Notes under the pieces: model-generated | The model's input: only the letters and a program-made list of their open reading frames with translations | Told to the model about the DNA's origin: nothing | The model's database searches: none | Shown here: piece after piece, positions 54,576-63,481 of the stretch | Numbering within the stretch: the stretch's first letter is position 1 | Layout: every line of letters starts with the position of its first letter | Origin: a virus | DNA: 64,000 nucleotides | Virus record (IMG/VR): IMGVR_UViG_3300032304_000672 | Coordinates: 1 to 64,000 of that record | Strand: one strand, 5' to 3' | Position numbers and translations under genes: made by a program

Positions 54576-56156
54576 ATGCAATTTATGGAAGACGACGACT
54601 CAGCAGATATTTCAATTTCTAACATGGCGGATTGGATGAAGTTTAATACTCCAACACAATCAACAAGCAATGATCCTTTCAAGATTGAAGGAGAAGAGCT
54701 AACTAAAGTCTCAGGACTTGGTGCAACATTCCGTCGTAAAATGAATCGTGATCTTCAAAAGAGATTTCAAGGAATTGAAGGAACAGAGACTCAGCAGAAC
54801 CTGCTTGCACAGGCAATTACAGGCTATGCAATGTTCGATCTTATTGAACCTCCATATAACTTAGATTATCTTTCTCGTATTTATGAAATTTCTCCATATA
54901 ACTATGCAGCAATTAATGCTAAAGTTTCTAATATCGTAGGCCTAGGCCACGACTTTGTAGAAACAAGAAAAACAAATGAAGCTTTCGATAATATTACAGA
55001 TGACAAGTCTTTAGAACGTGCACGACGTAAACTTAATAGACTACGTCAAGATCTATATGAGTGGTTAGAGCAGTGCAACGAAGAAGAAACATTTACAGAA
55101 ACATTAATAAAAGCTTACACAGATGTTGAATCTACAGGAAATGGCTATATCGAAATTGGCAGAACATCTGCTGGAAAGATTGGCTATATCGGACATATTC
55201 CAGCAAAGACAATGCGTGTGCGTCGCCTACGTGATGGCTTTATTCAATTGCTTTACGGCAAGGCAGTTTACTTCCGTAACTTTGGAGATCAAGATACACC
55301 GAATCCGATTGATGGCGGACTAGAGAGACCAAATGAGATTATTCATTTAAAGAAGTACACTCCAACAAATAACTATTATGGTATTCCAGATATCGTAGCG
55401 TCTTCAAATGCTATGGCTGGAAACGAGTTTGCTGGCAAGTACAACCTTGATTACTTTGAGAATAAGGCGGTCCCAAGATACATTATCACAGTAAAGGGAG
55501 CTAAATTATCTACAGAGTCAGAGCGTAAGCTCCTTGAATTTTTCCAGGTTGGCCTAAGAGGAAAGAATCACAGATCCCTATATATTCCGCTTCCACCAGA
55601 TTCACCAGACTCAAAGGTTGAATTTAAGATGGAGCCAATTGAGGCAGGAACTCAGGAGTCCTCATTTAACGTGTATCGTAAATCTAATAGAGATGAAATC
55701 CTATTATCTCACCGTGTCCCAATTAATAAAATTGGAACTCCAGAAGGAGTTAATTTAGCGGTAGCAAGAGATGCCGATAAAACATTTAGAGAGCAAGTAT
55801 GTCGTCCAGCTCAAATGAATTTAGAAAAGAAATTAAATAAAATTATTGAAGAGATGACCGATGCCCTATTACTTAAATTTAATGAGCTTACTTTGACCGA
55901 TGAGGATACTCAATCCAAGATCGATGAGCGATATTTGAGAATGCAGGTAATTACCCCTAATGAAGTTAGAATTAGAATGGGTATGGTTCCAATTGATGGT
56001 GGAGATAAAGTCGTAGAATTAAAGCCACAAGCTGCAGCAGAACAAAGAGCCCAAGCAGGGCAGACCAGAACCAGAGATTCTGAAAGGTCTGCAAATTCAC
56101 CAGATATTTCTGGAGAGGGCAGAAATGCTCAGGGCGACGGAAGACAAGTCAACTGA
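54576..56156 (+). CDS. Portal protein
   Basis: The 526-residue protein forms the dodecameric ring at the capsid vertex through which DNA passes. It has the HK97/PBSX-type portal layout: YNYAAINAKVSNIVGLGHDF, VESTGNGYIEIGR, IHLKKYTPTNNYYGIPDIVA, and the wing/stem-like RDEILLSHRVPINKIG with VARDADKTFREQVC. AAGGGG lies before ATG 54576; ATG 54585 is an alternative. No terminase gene precedes it, which is unusual. Confidence 0.9.
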   Translation: MQFMEDDDSADISISNMADWMKFNTPTQSTSNDPFKIEGEELTKVSGLGATFRRKMNRDLQKRFQGIEGTETQQNLLAQAITGYAMFDLIEPPYNLDYLSRIYEISPYNYAAINAKVSNIVGLGHDFVETRKTNEAFDNITDDKSLERARRKLNRLRQDLYEWLEQCNEEETFTETLIKAYTDVESTGNGYIEIGRTSAGKIGYIGHIPAKTMRVRRLRDGFIQLLYGKAVYFRNFGDQDTPNPIDGGLERPNEIIHLKKYTPTNNYYGIPDIVASSNAMAGNEFAGKYNLDYFENKAVPRYIITVKGAKLSTESERKLLEFFQVGLRGKNHRSLYIPLPPDSPDSKVEFKMEPIEAGTQESSFNVYRKSNRDEILLSHRVPINKIGTPEGVNLAVARDADKTFREQVCRPAQMNLEKKLNKIIEEMTDALLLKFNELTLTDEDTQSKIDERYLRMQVITPNEVRIRMGMVPIDGGDKVVELKPQAAAEQRAQAGQTRTRDSERSANSPDISGEGRNAQGDGRQVN

Positions 56157-56209
56157 CCCTACTCGACCAGTATTTGCCTTATATACAATAACGTTATAAA
56201 ATTAAGCAT

Positions 56210-57526
56210 ATGAACATTGAAAAATCACTTTGGTCTTCGCATGGCGACAACATTACGTTGTCCGTGCCATTCACCAAAGTTAACCGTGAAAAAAGAACAG
56301 TCTCAGGATTTGCAACTCTAGATAATCTTGATCAGACTGGTGATGTTGTTACAGCAGAAGCAAGCCTAAAAGCATTTGAAAGTTTTCGTGGAAACATTCG
56401 TGAGATGCACGGGTCAAACGCAGTTGGTAAAATGGTTTCATTTAAACCAGAAACATTTTATGATCCAACAACAAAAGAATTTTACAATGGAGTTTATGTT
56501 GACGCATACATCTCAAAGGGCGCACAAGATACTTGGGAAAAGATTCTTGATGGCACATTAGCAGGATTTTCAATTGGCGGAAAGATTGTAGATTCAGAAA
56601 ACGAAGTTAACAAGTCTACAGGTAAGCCAGTTAGATTTATTAAAGAATACTCATTGATGGAGTTGTCAGTAGTTGACTCACCAGCAAACGAGCTATGCAA
56701 CATCTTGTCTGTTCAGAAAATGAATGGTCAGCTAGTATTTAAAGGAATGGCAACAGAAGTTGTAGCAGAAAATATTTTTTATTGTGAAGATAGCGATTCA
56801 GTATTTGTATCAACAGAGTCATCATATGATTCACCAGTTACAGGTAAGCCTGCAACATTGATCGGATGGGTAGAATCAAACGATGTTAACAAAGCAAAAG
56901 AAATAGATAAGATTCTTGATTTACATAAAAGATCAAGATTGTCCTTGCCTGAAACACAAATTGCAAAACAGGCAGACATAGAAGGAGGTAATGAAGTGTC
57001 AGAAAATACAGAAACAGTATCAGTCGAAGAGACTGTAGTAGAAACTCCTGTTGAAGAAGCACCAGTTGTTGCTGAAGAAGCACCAGCAGTTGTAGACGCA
57101 CCAGCAGAATCAACAGACGCTTCTGCCGAAACTCTAGAAAAAGCAGCCGACGTATCAGAAGTTATGGTTGATGAACCTGATTTTGCAAAGATGCTTGGCG
57201 ATCTTAAGGGATTTTTCTCAGAGACATTGAATAAGGCTTCAGAAGCAAATGCTGCTCAAGTTACAACTATTAAAGATACAGTTGAAACTTTCAGCAAGAG
57301 CGTAGATGGTCGAATTTCAGAATTGGCAGAACAGCATGCAGCACTTTCAAAGGCTGTAGAAAATATCAAGAGCACGATTGATGGCGTAGAGAAGCGTGTC
57401 GATGCAGTAGAATCAGAGACTGCAATTAAGAAGTCCTCGGACCTTGGCGGGTCTCAGGAAGTAACAATCAAAAAATCAAAGTGGAACGGTTCTTTCCTCG
57501 GTTCCGTAAATGAAATTTTTAACTAA
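56210..57526 (+). CDS. Prohead protease fused to scaffold-like domain
   Basis: The 438-residue protein has an XkdF/U35-type protease domain in residues 1-170: TGDVVTAEASLKAFE, IREMHGSNAVGKM (His), AGFSIGGKI and LMELSVVDSPANE (Ser). Residues 260-300 are Glu/Val/Pro-rich and disordered, followed by a long coiled coil (residues 320-410) typical of scaffolds. The end is KKSKWNGSFLGSVNEIFN. The scaffold would be cleaved away after assembly. Confidence 0.87.
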   Translation: MNIEKSLWSSHGDNITLSVPFTKVNREKRTVSGFATLDNLDQTGDVVTAEASLKAFESFRGNIREMHGSNAVGKMVSFKPETFYDPTTKEFYNGVYVDAYISKGAQDTWEKILDGTLAGFSIGGKIVDSENEVNKSTGKPVRFIKEYSLMELSVVDSPANELCNILSVQKMNGQLVFKGMATEVVAENIFYCEDSDSVFVSTESSYDSPVTGKPATLIGWVESNDVNKAKEIDKILDLHKRSRLSLPETQIAKQADIEGGNEVSENTETVSVEETVVETPVEEAPVVAEEAPAVVDAPAESTDASAETLEKAADVSEVMVDEPDFAKMLGDLKGFFSETLNKASEANAAQVTTIKDTVETFSKSVDGRISELAEQHAALSKAVENIKSTIDGVEKRVDAVESETAIKKSSDLGGSQEVTIKKSKWNGSFLGSVNEIFN

Positions 57527-57548
57527 AAAAGGTAGGTGAAAATATAAA

Positions 57549-58613
57549 ATGAGTAATGAACTATTAGCGAAGACAATCGCAGCAGGTACAACTGCTACAG
57601 GCACATTCACTTCCATTGCTGACACAGGTTCTAACGTAACTGGTGTTCATCAGGGCAGCGAAGCAGGCAACGGCGGTCTTCTAAACGCAGAACAATCAGC
57701 TCGCTTCCTGGACTACATGTTCGACGCTACCGTAATCGGTAAGGTCGCACGTACTGTCCGAATGAGAGCAGACACAACTGAGATTGATCGTATGTCAGTA
57801 GGCGAGAAGCTTATGAAGCTCGCAACTGAAGGAGATGACACAGCAGCAAACAGCGCTGTAACTTTCTCAAAGATCTCTCTCACAACAAAGAAACTTCGTC
57901 TAGATTGGGAACTTTCAACTGAGTCTCTAGAAGACAATATTGAAGGTCCAGACCTAGAAGATCACATTGCACGTATGATGGCAACACAGGCAGGTAACGA
58001 TATTGAAGACGTAGTCCTCAATGGAAATACAGCTCTTTCATCAGACGCACTATACAAGTCATTTGACGGTGTAGTAAAGAAGGCTAAGGCCTATGGACAC
58101 GTTGTAGACGCAGGTGGAGCTGCAGTAAGCCGTGCTGTATTTAACAGCGCTCTTAAGGCTCTTCCACGTAAGTACAAGCAACGTCGTGCAGACCTTCGTT
58201 TCTTGGCAGGATCAAACCTAATCCAAGACTTCCTATATGCTAACAGCATTGGAACAAACAACACAATTCCACAGGATATCGCTTCAAGCGTAATCCGTGG
58301 TCAAGGTGTACAGCCACTAGGTGGCCCAGCAGGATATGTGGCACCATTCGCATTCGGTATTCCGATTGTTGAAGTTCCACTTCTTCCAGAGGCACAGGAT
58401 GGCGATTATTCAGGAGAGACTGGTAATCACGGAGATATCCACTTGACATTCCCAAATAACGTAGTTATTGGTATCAAGCGTGATGTAACTGTTTATCGCT
58501 TCTTCTGGCCACGTAAGGACTCAATTGAGTACACAATGTATACTCGTGTTGGCGTCCAGATCGAGCAAGCAGACGCTTGGGTCGTTGTTAAGAACGTTAA
58601 GGTAGCATCATAA
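57549..58613 (+). CDS. Major capsid protein (HK97 fold)
   Basis: The 354-residue protein follows the protease, starts MSNELLAKTIAAG, and shows the HK97-type pattern: LDYMFDATVIGKVARTVRMR, LTTKKLRLDWELSTESLEDN, IPQDIASSVIRGQGVQP and FPNNVVIGIKRDVTVYRFFW. Strong, G/C-ending codon choice suggests high expression. A terminator follows. Confidence 0.9.
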   Translation: MSNELLAKTIAAGTTATGTFTSIADTGSNVTGVHQGSEAGNGGLLNAEQSARFLDYMFDATVIGKVARTVRMRADTTEIDRMSVGEKLMKLATEGDDTAANSAVTFSKISLTTKKLRLDWELSTESLEDNIEGPDLEDHIARMMATQAGNDIEDVVLNGNTALSSDALYKSFDGVVKKAKAYGHVVDAGGAAVSRAVFNSALKALPRKYKQRRADLRFLAGSNLIQDFLYANSIGTNNTIPQDIASSVIRGQGVQPLGGPAGYVAPFAFGIPIVEVPLLPEAQDGDYSGETGNHGDIHLTFPNNVVIGIKRDVTVYRFFWPRKDSIEYTMYTRVGVQIEQADAWVVVKNVKVAS

Positions 58614-58638
58614 TTTAATTATTGCTAACCAGCTGGAA

Positions 58639-58668
58639 AGGCCCCCGAATTAATTTTTGGGGGCTTTT
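58639..58668 (+). terminator. Terminator after the capsid gene
   Basis: GCCCCC (58641-58646) pairs with GGGGGC (58659-58664), followed by TTTTCATTTT. Confidence 0.82.
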
Positions 58669-58720
58669 CATTTTAATTTAGTAATGCTATAATTGTTTAG
58701 AGTAGAAATAGGAGATTTAC

Positions 58721-59122
58721 ATGTCATTTGAGACATTGAAGGTTTCAGAAATAAAGAAAATTGCAGAAGATTTTGCAGTTGATACAGACGGCTTAAAAAA
58801 TAAAGCCGATATTATTGCGGCCCTTGCAGAAGAAGGCGTAACCTGGTCTGTATATAACAAGACCATTGAAAAGATGGAAGAAGACGAAGAAGATATGGCA
58901 GTAGAGGTATTACCTAAGTTCGATCCAAAGGCGGAACATCCAGAGGATACAGTGCTAGTAAGAATGACCAGAGCTAATTTTAGATATGATATTATGGGGT
59001 ATACGTTCACAAAAGAGCACCCATTTGTAGCAATGCATAAAGAAGATGCTCAAGAAATTTTTGACAGGGAGGAAGGGTTTAGATTAGCAACTCCAAAGGA
59101 AGTTCAGGAGTATTACAACTAA
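58721..59122 (+). CDS. Head protein with SAP/Rho-N-like N-terminus
   Basis: The 133-residue protein begins FETLKVSEIKKIAEDFAVDT, a helix-extended-helix as in SAP or Rho N-terminal domains, followed by an acidic linker and a C-terminal beta domain (DTVLVRMTRANFRYDIMGYT). Such proteins often follow the capsid gene. It may be a head decoration or connector. TATAAT near 58689 starts its unit. Confidence 0.68.
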   Translation: MSFETLKVSEIKKIAEDFAVDTDGLKNKADIIAALAEEGVTWSVYNKTIEKMEEDEEDMAVEVLPKFDPKAEHPEDTVLVRMTRANFRYDIMGYTFTKEHPFVAMHKEDAQEIFDREEGFRLATPKEVQEYYN

Positions 59123-59135
59123 CTAAACCTACACT

Positions 59136-60110
59136 ATGGAAATTTATGTAGGATCAACTAACCCAGTAAAACACAAAGTGTTTTGGAGGGGCGAACCAAC
59201 AGACGCAGACTCTAACCCAACAGTTACAGTTTATGATATTACCAACGATCCAGAAACAAACATAAATCCAAACACTGCTTTGTACTCAAATCTGGCTACC
59301 GAGAAAGCAGAAACTGACATTGGTGTTTATAATTTAAATCTACCAGTAAATGCAACATATAAGTCTAGAGAATTAAAACTTGTATGGTCTTATGTCGTTC
59401 AAGGCAGCTCTCAGTCTAAAGAACATAAACTATTCGTGGTTGTTCCTTACGTAGACCTTGCTCAGGCCTCTGATAGTTTAGGTGTTGGAAATGATCCATC
59501 GGATCCGAATTATAAAACATTTAATGAAATATCTGCAGCTGAAAGATATGCTCGTAAAGTAATAGAAAATCACACAGGCCAAAAGTTTTACACATATTCA
59601 GAGACATGTTCTGTTTACGGCGTAGATTCAGACACTCTTGTGTTACCTTCTAGAATAGAGTCCTTATATAAGTTATATTCAAATGACATACTTTTAGAAG
59701 ACAATTTAAATAATATTGATAATTGGAATTATAAGGTAGATGTTACTGAGAGCGGATTTGGTTTGCGTATAAATAGAGCCAACATGCTCGATAATACAGT
59801 TTACACTGCAAATGGCATGGTTCCTCCAACAATTCATGATTACTCTGGTATTTTTAAAAGAGGAGTAAGATATAAAGTATTTGGAAAATTTGGATGGGAC
59901 GAAGTTCCAGATGAAGTAGAGCTAGCAACAATAGAATTAATGAAAGATTATTTTTCTAAAGATAATCTATGGAGAAATAAGTACATCAATAAGATCTCAA
60001 CATTTGACTGGGATTTTGAGTACGGAAGCGGATCAACTTCAGGAACTGGAAATCTGTATGCAGATCAATTGCTTTCAGACTATGTAGTTTCTAAAGTTAT
60101 ACTTATCTAA
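59136..60110 (+). CDS. Head-tail connector (adaptor-like) protein
   Basis: The 324-residue protein has an N-terminal Ig-like region (VGSTNPVKHKVFWRGEPTDA) and, from about residue 125, a helical gp6-like adaptor region (ISAAERYARKVIENHTGQKF). Position after capsid and before the next small connectors supports this. It overlaps the next gene by one base. Confidence 0.68.
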   Translation: MEIYVGSTNPVKHKVFWRGEPTDADSNPTVTVYDITNDPETNINPNTALYSNLATEKAETDIGVYNLNLPVNATYKSRELKLVWSYVVQGSSQSKEHKLFVVVPYVDLAQASDSLGVGNDPSDPNYKTFNEISAAERYARKVIENHTGQKFYTYSETCSVYGVDSDTLVLPSRIESLYKLYSNDILLEDNLNNIDNWNYKVDVTESGFGLRINRANMLDNTVYTANGMVPPTIHDYSGIFKRGVRYKVFGKFGWDEVPDEVELATIELMKDYFSKDNLWRNKYINKISTFDWDFEYGSGSTSGTGNLYADQLLSDYVVSKVILI

Positions 60111-60538
60111 TGAATGGAATTATAGACTCAGTCCTGTCTATGAATTTAGATGTTTACAAACAATTTGAAGTTCAAGACACTGATACAGGAGCAATCGTTA
60201 GAGAGTGGAACTATTACAGAACCGTTCCCTGCCACGTAAAAGGAGTTATTAGCAACTCTGCTACTACTAGGTCTAGCGACAAGCAACTATTTTCAAACAA
60301 ATATATAAACGATCAGGTTATTCAAGTACGAACAATAGAAAAGTTAACTATTAGAGAAAAAGTTACAAACATTAGAGACTCTCAGGGGAACGCCATTTGG
60401 ACAGAAATTAATTATCCTAATGATACCCCTACAGTTTTTGAAGTAATGGGAACTACTCCAGTCACAGATCCTTTTGGAAGAGTAATAGGATACAACTCAG
60501 CAATGAAGAGATCGGAGAATCAGCAAATTGGACAATAG
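60110..60538 (+). CDS. Head-closure (stopper-like) protein
   Basis: The 142-residue protein has the beta-rich style of stoppers (WNYYRTVPCHVKGVISN, later VFEVMGTTPVTDPFGRVIG). The assignment rests on size and order in the module. Confidence 0.58.
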   Translation: MNGIIDSVLSMNLDVYKQFEVQDTDTGAIVREWNYYRTVPCHVKGVISNSATTRSSDKQLFSNKYINDQVIQVRTIEKLTIREKVTNIRDSQGNAIWTEINYPNDTPTVFEVMGTTPVTDPFGRVIGYNSAMKRSENQQIGQ

Positions 60539-60542
60539 CGGA

Positions 60543-61310
60543 ATGCTGATTCAAGCGGCAAGCGGACTTGAAAGAATGATGTACGCAAATCAAAACGGAC
60601 CACTGAAAGATAGTACAGTTGCACAGATATCAGCTTATGTATATTATGAGGCAGCCGTAATATCTAAGCTTACAACAAATGCTAAATTTAAAGCAGCATT
60701 TACAAAGATAATGTTTGACCAGATAGATACAGATTTTGGCAACTATATTGATGCACTGGCAAGATCAAAACCTAAATCACTACATCATGTTTATGAATGG
60801 AAAAAGTCAGGAAACAAGTCTTCAAGACTTTTTAAGCTTAATAAGATTTCAGATGATGGATTATCATTTAGAGTAAACTACACACTACTTCCCTCAAAGT
60901 CTATGGTGCCTACAACAAACGGTAAAAGAAGACACGTATTTGTAAACAAAGCTTCTATAATGGAAGAAGGAAAGCCTTTAGTAATTAGGCCAAAAAATTC
61001 AGATAGACTTGTTTTTCAAGTTGACGGAGAAACAGTATTTATGCCAAAGGGCAAATCAGTTACAGTAAAAAGACCTGGTGGATCAGCAGCAACAAATCAA
61101 TTTAGCTTAGCTCATTCAAGATTTTTTAGCGGAAGATTGGTAAACGAATCAATAAAAAGATCTGGTTTTCAAAAGATATTTAACTCAAGCCTTACTAAAG
61201 CCTTAAGCGTTCCTGCTGATATTAAAAAGGTTCAGTATTCATTTTCACCAAATACAATTAAGTCTCAGGCAGATGCAGCATTAACTGCGTCATTTGGAGG
61301 TGCAATGTGA
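60543..61310 (+). CDS. Putative tail-completion or minor virion protein
   Basis: The 255-residue protein is basic (MLIQAASGLERMMYANQNGP, later SRFFSGRLVNESIKRSGF). It sits between the stopper and the terminator positions, typical of a neck protein. TTG 60528 in the same frame is an alternative start. The assignment is by position. Confidence 0.55.
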   Translation: MLIQAASGLERMMYANQNGPLKDSTVAQISAYVYYEAAVISKLTTNAKFKAAFTKIMFDQIDTDFGNYIDALARSKPKSLHHVYEWKKSGNKSSRLFKLNKISDDGLSFRVNYTLLPSKSMVPTTNGKRRHVFVNKASIMEEGKPLVIRPKNSDRLVFQVDGETVFMPKGKSVTVKRPGGSAATNQFSLAHSRFFSGRLVNESIKRSGFQKIFNSSLTKALSVPADIKKVQYSFSPNTIKSQADAALTASFGGAM

Positions 61311-61819
61311 CGGCTAACTATAAATTAGATGCGATGCTTGAACTAAGAAAGTATCTATGGAAAGAGCTATATACAAGAAATATATTTGACGAGGATGATT
61401 ACTGGTCAGACAATCTAAATGAAAATATAGTTCCAATTATTCCAGTTCAACAGTCTGCCGAAATGAATCAATTCTTGAGCGGAAAGAAGCATATAGTCTA
61501 TGATAAGATTGGAATGTCATATGATGACAACTGGCTAATATGCTGCGAGCAGATCTTGTTTACTCTATATTCAACTTCAGTAGCAGAGATTAATGAGATT
61601 AGAAACTATATGACTGATGAGTTTAGAAGAATGGATGAGTCAGCTAGAGACATAAATCAATGGTCAGGGCTTTCAGATAAGTTTAAATTTCATACTATTT
61701 GGGTTGCCGATATCTCCCCTACAGCCCCATCAGAAGAGCTTCAGGGATTTTTCTCTGCTGAGGTTATCTTAGAAATAAAGTATTCAAGAATTACAGACGG
61801 TCAGGGCAGGTTCCTTTAG
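61307..61819 (+). CDS. Tail terminator-like protein
   Basis: The 170-residue protein has helix YKLDAMLELRKYLWKELYTR, IIPVQQSAEMNQFLSGKKHI, and late YSTSVAEINEIRNYMTDEFR, the alpha/beta order of tail terminators. It lies just before the tail tube gene. GTG 61307 is used because GGAGG lies 7 nt upstream. Confidence 0.65.
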   Translation: MTANYKLDAMLELRKYLWKELYTRNIFDEDDYWSDNLNENIVPIIPVQQSAEMNQFLSGKKHIVYDKIGMSYDDNWLICCEQILFTLYSTSVAEINEIRNYMTDEFRRMDESARDINQWSGLSDKFKFHTIWVADISPTAPSEELQGFFSAEVILEIKYSRITDGQGRFL

Positions 61820-61943
61820 GGTTTGCCTTTTTACCCTTAATGCAATAGAATTATACCAAGAGGGAAGAGGCCTAGCCAGCCAAGATTTAAAATTTGATTT
61901 TACAATTTAATAACCAAAGAATTCCAGGAGGTGGAAACACAAT

Positions 61944-62696
61944 ATGGCACAAAATACAGGTAATGCTAGAAACATTCTCGTAGGTGCATCCCCATTGTTT
62001 ATTTCGAATATCGATTCAACATCAGCAGGATATGCAACATACGAAAACTCAGAACCAGGATCAGCCAACGCAGGTGCGCTTGTACCAGGAACATCCTATA
62101 CAGACACACTTAACGGCATTGATTCAGGTACATTCTACTACAGAAACGTAGGATTTACTAACAATGGTTTGCAAATTACTTACAACCCAACATATGATTC
62201 AGTAACAGTGGATCAGCTTCTTGATACAGCTAAGCTGTTCAAGTCTGCTATGGAGGTCATGATCGCAACTGAAATGTCAGAAGGTACACTAGAAAACGTT
62301 CTAGTAGTATTCGGACAGCCAGACGATCCAACAAACAACTCTGCAATTACTCAGGATAATACAATTATCAAGAGTGGCGCAGGAACATCACACAAGACTA
62401 CACTAGGACTTGCAGCAGGAGCTCTCGGTATTGCACCAACAGAGCGTCAGCTTATTGCAGTTGGTCAAGCACCAACAAGACTAGCTTCAGGAGTTTCTCT
62501 TGCAGAAACTAACGTGGCAAAATCAGAGCGTGTATACTATGGGCGTCGTGTCCTTTCAGTACAGCAATCAGCTTTCACACTAGCTAGATCAGCCCCAACT
62601 ACATTCCCAGTAACATTCCGTCTTCTTCCAACCGCTACTAGCGGATACGAAGGACAAGAGTACGGTAAGATTATTGACCGTGTACTAACAGTATAA
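61944..62696 (+). CDS. Major tail tube protein
   Basis: The 250-residue protein starts NARNILVGASPLFISNIDST and continues SVTVDQLLDTAKLFKSAMEV, typical of siphovirus tail tube proteins, with a late SAPTTFPVTFRLLPTATSG. The Ala/Thr-rich sequence and terminator behind it fit high expression. GGAGGTGG precedes ATG. Confidence 0.82.
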   Translation: MAQNTGNARNILVGASPLFISNIDSTSAGYATYENSEPGSANAGALVPGTSYTDTLNGIDSGTFYYRNVGFTNNGLQITYNPTYDSVTVDQLLDTAKLFKSAMEVMIATEMSEGTLENVLVVFGQPDDPTNNSAITQDNTIIKSGAGTSHKTTLGLAAGALGIAPTERQLIAVGQAPTRLASGVSLAETNVAKSERVYYGRRVLSVQQSAFTLARSAPTTFPVTFRLLPTATSGYEGQEYGKIIDRVLTV

Positions 62697-62719
62697 TAAT
62701 TTATTAATTATTCTACAGG

Positions 62720-62743
62720 GCCCCCAAGAAATTGGGGGCTTTT
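62720..62743 (+). terminator. Terminator after the tail tube gene
   Basis: GCCCCCAA pairs with TTGGGGGC around a 4-nt loop, followed by TTTTG. Confidence 0.85.
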
Positions 62744-62805
62744 GTGGTTGTATTAGTATATTTCTTTTAGTATAATGAATATGACTAGATCCTAGGAGGA
62801 TTAAA

Positions 62806-63138
62806 TTGGCAACAACAGTATATGACGTAGAAGAGGTTCAGCTACAAAACGGGCAGACCGTAAAGCTAAAGCCTTTATCAATTAAAGAACTTCGTAAGTT
62901 CATGATAGCAATTAAGAAGACAGCAGAATCTCAAACAGAAGATGACACTCTAAACATCCTAATTGATGCATGTGCAATTGCACTAGAAAAGCAGCTTCCA
63001 GAATTGGTCGCAGACAGAGAAGCATTTGAAGATGCTATCGATGTACCAACAATGAATCGCATACTTGAAGTTTGCGGAGGAATTAAACTTGACGACCCAA
63101 ACCTACTAGCGGCAGCGGTTCTGGCTGGTCAGAACTAG
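62806..63138 (+). CDS. Tail assembly chaperone (G form)
   Basis: The 110-residue acidic protein (VQLQNGQTVKLKPLSIKELR, later EVCGGIKLDDPN) is the short chaperone that holds the tape measure during tail assembly. TTG 62806 is the start because AGGAGGA lies 5 nt upstream. The gene carries a frameshift site at 63096. Confidence 0.85.
   Translation: MATTVYDVEEVQLQNGQTVKLKPLSIKELRKFMIAIKKTAESQTEDDTLNILIDACAIALEKQLPELVADREAFEDAIDVPTMNRILEVCGGIKLDDPNLLAAAVLAGQN
63096..63102 (+). other. Programmed -1 frameshift site CCCAAAC
   Basis: The heptamer reads C CCA AAC in the chaperone frame, a classic X-XXY-YYZ slippery site, 34 bp before the frame-0 stop. The -1 frame is open from here to 63470. Confidence 0.85.
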
Positions 63139-63470
63139 ATTTAGCCGCTTTAGAAGGAGAAGTTTTCGTACTTGGACATTGGAAGAATTACGAAGAACTT
63201 GAAGAAAATTTATCAATGCCAGAACTTATAAATACTCTGCAGGCTTTAAAGAAAAAGGATTACGAAGATAAAAAATTCTTTGCATCTTTAAAGGGAATAG
63301 ATATAGGTGATAATCAAAATGATAAAAATGGAGGTCCTACTTTCGAAGACATGGAGTTAAGGGCAGCAGGAATAAATGCAGCAGGTAACGATGTGGTTTC
63401 TTTACAAGGAAGATTCGCAGCTCAGGCTGGTTTTGGAATTGGTGAAGGATTAGGATACTCAAGGGAGTAG
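63096..63470 (+). CDS. Tail assembly chaperone extension (T part of GT)
   Basis: After slipping at 63096-63102, translation continues PTSGSGSGWSELDLAALEGE and on through FVLGHWKNYEELE and KDYEDKKFFASLKGIDIGD to the stop at 63470. The joint protein runs 62806-63470. The T part would bind the tape measure. The ATG at 63216 is probably not used. This is the standard lambda G/GT layout. Confidence 0.85.
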   Translation, partial: PKPTSGSGSGWSELDLAALEGEVFVLGHWKNYEELEENLSMPELINTLQALKKKDYEDKKFFASLKGIDIGDNQNDKNGGPTFEDMELRAAGINAAGNDVVSLQGRFAAQAGFGIGEGLGYSRE

Positions 63471-63481
63471 TTTGAATATAA

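Noticed and set aside
63216-63470. A separate gene starting at ATG 63216
   Set aside because: The frame is open well upstream to the CCCAAAC slip site and matches the T part of a G/GT chaperone, so it is the frameshift extension.
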